NCBI GenBank assembly: GCA_035235625.1
Contig: CP141146.1
Span: 9,480,501 to 9,544,500, forward strand
DNA length: 64,000 nucleotides
Source: Saururus chinensis
Lineage: Eukaryota > Streptophyta > Magnoliopsida > Piperales > Saururaceae
Direction: 5' to 3'
The translations under genes were made by a program, and so were the position numbers. Every line of letters starts with the position of its first letter. Position 1 is the stretch's first letter. This document shows, in pieces, positions 60,696 to 64,000 of this stretch. A model generated the notes under the pieces. That model ran no database searches, had not been told where the DNA came from, and saw only the letters and a list, made by a program, of their open reading frames with translations.

Positions 60696-62783
60696 TGTGG
60701 TAACATGTGTTCTAATTACGCTTAACTTAAGATAGATAGGGGTAATTATATAATTTTAGGGGGTTTTAAGATATGAAATTCTCATAAATGATTAGAGCTC
60801 GAAGTAACGAGCGTAACGAATCAAAGAACACACGAATCGGAGGTCGGAAAGTTACGACCTCGGGAAGCGTATTACATGGGCGGGAGCCACTTTAAAAATG
60901 CAAGATAACCTACCCATGTAGGGTCTAGTTTTGAAGGGCTCGTCGACACAAGTTCATCGGTACCAAGATCGTACAATTCTGACTTCGGGATAAAAAGTTA
61001 TCGCATTTTGAAGTTAGAATTGTATTTGAATGAAATAATAATAAAATATTCAAGAAAGGACGAAATAGCTGACATCATCAGCCGAGTCAAGCCGAGCCGC
61101 ACGACGGCGCGTGATCGCGGCCGTCCGCACAATGCGGGTCCCGCGCGATCGCTCCCGCCGCGCACGACGTGAAGTGGCGCGCTTGACGCGCGCACCACGC
61201 GCGCCGACATTGGTTTTGGTCCATTCAGAGCGTGCCATGTGGTGCGAGCACATGCGCGCGCATGCCATTCTCCTCCGTATGCTCGCACGCCAGTTTTCTA
61301 TAAATAGTTCATTTCGTTCATTCTTTCGGGGGAGTTTTCGGGAGTCATTCTGTATCTGTTTTCTTCCGTTCAAAATGTGTTCTTAGCTGAATCGAGGGTA
61401 TTCTACACAATGGAAGCATTCATTTTTCGAGTTAGCAACCCTATATAGGGGAAATATCTCATGCCAAGGGGAGGTTCTGTCTGCCACCTACAGGCGCGGT
61501 AAGGGAAGATTCTCCCACATTTTCTCATCTTCTGTTCTTCATTTCTTACTCATTTTAAGTCCAATTCGAATCGTTCAAGAGGCCTTCTTAGCTAATTCGA
61601 GGGTGATCAACGCAATGAAAGTGTCCATTCCTCGAGTTAACAATGTTATATAAGGGAAACATCCCAGGGGTAAGGGGAAGTTCTGCCCGCAACCTACGAG
61701 CACGGGAAGGAAAAAGTGTCCCCGGACAAGGGGAGGTTCTGCTCGTAGCCTACGGGCGTGGGAAGGGAAAAGTGTCTCCGGGTAAGGGAAGGTTTTGTCT
61801 GCCGCCTACTGGAGCGATGAGGGTAAAGTATCCCCGGGTAAGGGGAGGTTCTGTCCGCCGCCTACGGGCGTAAAAAAAAAAAGTGTTCTGATGTTAGAGG
61901 AGGTTATGGCCGCAGTTTCCGAATCAGAAAGGACGGACGCCCTGAGGAAACGAGCAACTCTGAACATCACCACTTCTGGAATTGGAGGGGAGTACGCTTT
62001 CCTGACCTTCTAGTTTAATATGATTTATATGAATGCACATCTTAATTAGTAATATACTAATTAAAATATATTAATTGCTATGATGTGATATATGCTGATA
62101 TGTTTCTATTTCATCTACTTTGATTTATTCTGTTGTGATCTGAAATGCTCTGTGGTGACTTGACATACTCCGATCTGATATGACCAGTATGGTTGAATAA
62201 AATCTGATATAATATGCTAAAATCTGATAGGATCTGATATGATCCAACATGCTTTGTAGTGTGTTTTGCTCCGCTCTATGATAGAGTTGGAGGTGTGTTT
62301 TGTTAGTGTTCTTTTCACGTATGTCAGAAGTGTATTTTACCGATTTATTGGCTTCCGTTTAACTCCGATGATTTATAAGATTTTCGTCGGATTCCGAATG
62401 AATTATTCGGATATAAAGTATACATATTTTATCGTATATGATTTTCTGATGTCTGATGAATATAATAGCCGTTAGGCAGAACTACGTTCGGATCTGATCG
62501 TATTGGAATAACGTCAGAGATGGTATCTAATATGTACGTAGGCAACCAACGACAAAATAACGTTGGCCCGATCCAAATTAGTTATAAAATTAGGTTTGTT
62601 CTCATCTATGTACAAAGGAACTTTAAAGCTCCGCGGTGCGCAAATGAACGTTAAGATTCTCGCACTCAGAGTCTGCAGCTCCTGGTCAGTCGGTTTTAAT
62701 TTTTCTGCTTATTTTATACACTCCAATTCTGTTTTCCGAACTAACCCCCAGTCCGGGTCAGGTTTACGGGTCGGGGCATTACA
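60696..62783 (+). mobile_element. Solo LTR, 2088 bp, inserted in the FRS relic
   Basis: Starts TGTGGTAACATG and ends GGGGCATTACA, flanked by ATTCT at 60691-60695 and 62784-62788. It is homologous along its length to 47744-49719, with the same TATA region (CTATAAATAG near 61300) and minisatellite. The interrupted FRS sequence resumes in the same frame just after it, which confirms the boundaries. Confidence 0.92.
61655..61930. repeat. About 57-bp minisatellite in the second LTR
   Basis: Four to five units of the same type as 48660-48890 (GGGGAGGTTCTG, GCCTACGGGC, AAAGTGTCTCCGGGTAA). Unit number and order differ from the other LTR, so it expanded independently or was reshuffled. Confidence 0.85.
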
Positions 62784-63000
62784 ATTCTGATGCCACAATT
62801 GAGCTTGCATATCATAAAATGGACAAAATATTTAATCAAGCTACAAATTAAGATCTATGCAGCATCAAGTGAGGGAGATAGAGTTTTAGGTGATACAATC
62901 ATTTCTTTATCAACTTCTAACACCTAGTGTTTGATCCCCCCATGTTTGAAACAAAAGGGACAAACATATGGTAGAATGAAGAGTTTTTGGAAAGAAAACA
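62784..63000 (+). pseudogene. C-terminal part of the FRS relic
   Basis: Begins with DATIELAYHKMDKIFNQATN in the frame of the upstream part, then stops. A weak tail near 62935-62998 (DPP, then EEFLERK) resembles the lysine-rich C-terminus of FRS proteins. Decayed. Confidence 0.7.
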
Positions 63001-63325
63001 AAAAATACAACTCAGCAACTTAGTAATACCACTACAAGTAAAACCATTTTTTCAGTTATATAAAAATCTATTTTTACAAGTTTATAACCTGCATTGGGAG
63101 AATAATACATTCATTGCATATTTTTTTTGGATTAGGTATAACAATAGAGTCTTCAATGATGAATGTAGCAAAAAATACAACTCAGTAACATCGCTACTGG
63201 TAAAACCATTATTTTCAATTGTATAAAATCCATTTTTACAAGTTTATAACATTCAATGAGAGAAATAATATATTTATGCATTTTTCTTTGGATTAGGCAT
63301 AGCAATGAAGTCTTTAATGATGATA
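62999..63325. repeat. 170-bp tandem duplication
   Basis: CAAAAAATACAACTCAG begins at 62999 and again at 63169. The two units align through ACAAGTTTATAAC and TTTGGATTAGG, with several differences between them. The function is unknown. Confidence 0.9.
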
Positions 63326-64000
63326 CCTCCAAATCCTTCTAGGTTGCAAATGAGCGGAAATGGCAAAAATCAAGTATTTGTGCTACTTATTGAAGCTTTT
63401 ATTTTACATATATTTTTTTTACTTAATGCAAAATGTTGTTTGTAGTTTTCTACCGTGTTTGGCATGCCTCCACCAAATGCCTATACAAGTATACCAGCAA
63501 CCAACCTAGCATTTATTTTATTTTTATATTATTCTTATTATTCAACTATTATAACTACTCATACTCAACTTTAAATACAGACATGGATACTCTACAAGTT
63601 TGTTACAAACTAGTTGTTCCATGCCTCATGTGAGTCAGGTACCTATCATGTACTTTGCTCGTCTTAACATATTTCTTTGTAAGATATATTAAATAAGTGG
63701 TAATCTTGCAGGGGTATTCCAATTATACTACAAGAAGTCAGGATAGCACCAATTTGCTAAATTCCAGCCAATAATATCATGTATAGATTACAAAAATAGT
63801 GCACTTTGTTTTTTTTTTGGTGGAAGAATTAAAAATTACCTCATTTATTTGATTGAGATTGGATGAATCGATGCAATGTAAAGAAAAGAAGGCGGTCTTT
63901 GTACGTCTCTAGGTCAAAACTTGTAAGCAACATACGAGTGAATACATACATGATCTATTGTCCAACATATTTGGTTGCCATAGCACGTGGGCTTCACCTT
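63326..64000. other. AT-rich end of window, nothing recognised
   Basis: No coding, RNA-gene or element signal that I can support. Confidence 0.4.

Noticed and set aside
61050-61386. Arg-rich overlapping frames on both strands
   Set aside because: They lie in the GC-rich part of a solo LTR and are not conserved in frame with the related LTR at 47744.

Overview
The window is nuclear DNA of a flowering plant. The evidence is an intron-rich kinesin gene with GT-AG introns, A20/AN1 stress proteins, DUF295 F-box genes, a FAR1-type gene relic, plant LTR elements and MITEs, and a plastid ycf2 fragment. The intergenic DNA is AT-rich. I cannot place the species from the sequence alone.

Layout. From 1 to 17 kb there is no convincing host gene. 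This part holds three solo-LTR-like blocks (1865-5433, 5988-7628, 10025-11523) and a cluster of DNA-transposon MITEs. One MITE carries a piece of the chloroplast ycf2 gene. From 17.66 to 26.78 kb lies one complete gene of 19 exons for an armadillo-repeat kinesin of the ARK family (motor, coiled coil, C-terminal ARM repeats), apparently intact apart from uncertainty in exon 1. From 27.8 to 44.5 kb there is a tandem segmental duplication. Each unit carries one intact A20/AN1 (SAP-type) gene on the minus strand. The first unit also holds an old broken Ty1/copia element with both LTRs; the second keeps only part of one LTR. From 44.8 to 55.3 kb there is a second tandem duplication, each unit carrying a DUF295 F-box gene. 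The first copy has a single-base frameshift. The second is a pseudogene cut by a hAT-type MITE. From 55.9 to 57.4 kb there is a long inverted repeat beside an orphan C2H2 zinc-finger exon. From 58.9 to 63 kb there is a decayed FAR1/FRS (MULE-transposase-derived) gene, itself split by a 2.1-kb solo LTR.

How it fits together. Nothing suggests an operon-like or co-operating gene set. The host genes (kinesin, SAP, F-box) are unrelated in function. The window is mainly a good local record of duplication and transposition. The duplicated units give paired filled and empty sites for a solo LTR and for a Tourist-like MITE, so the order of several events can be read directly. I found no RNA genes, no CRISPR array and no sign of a new multi-gene system.
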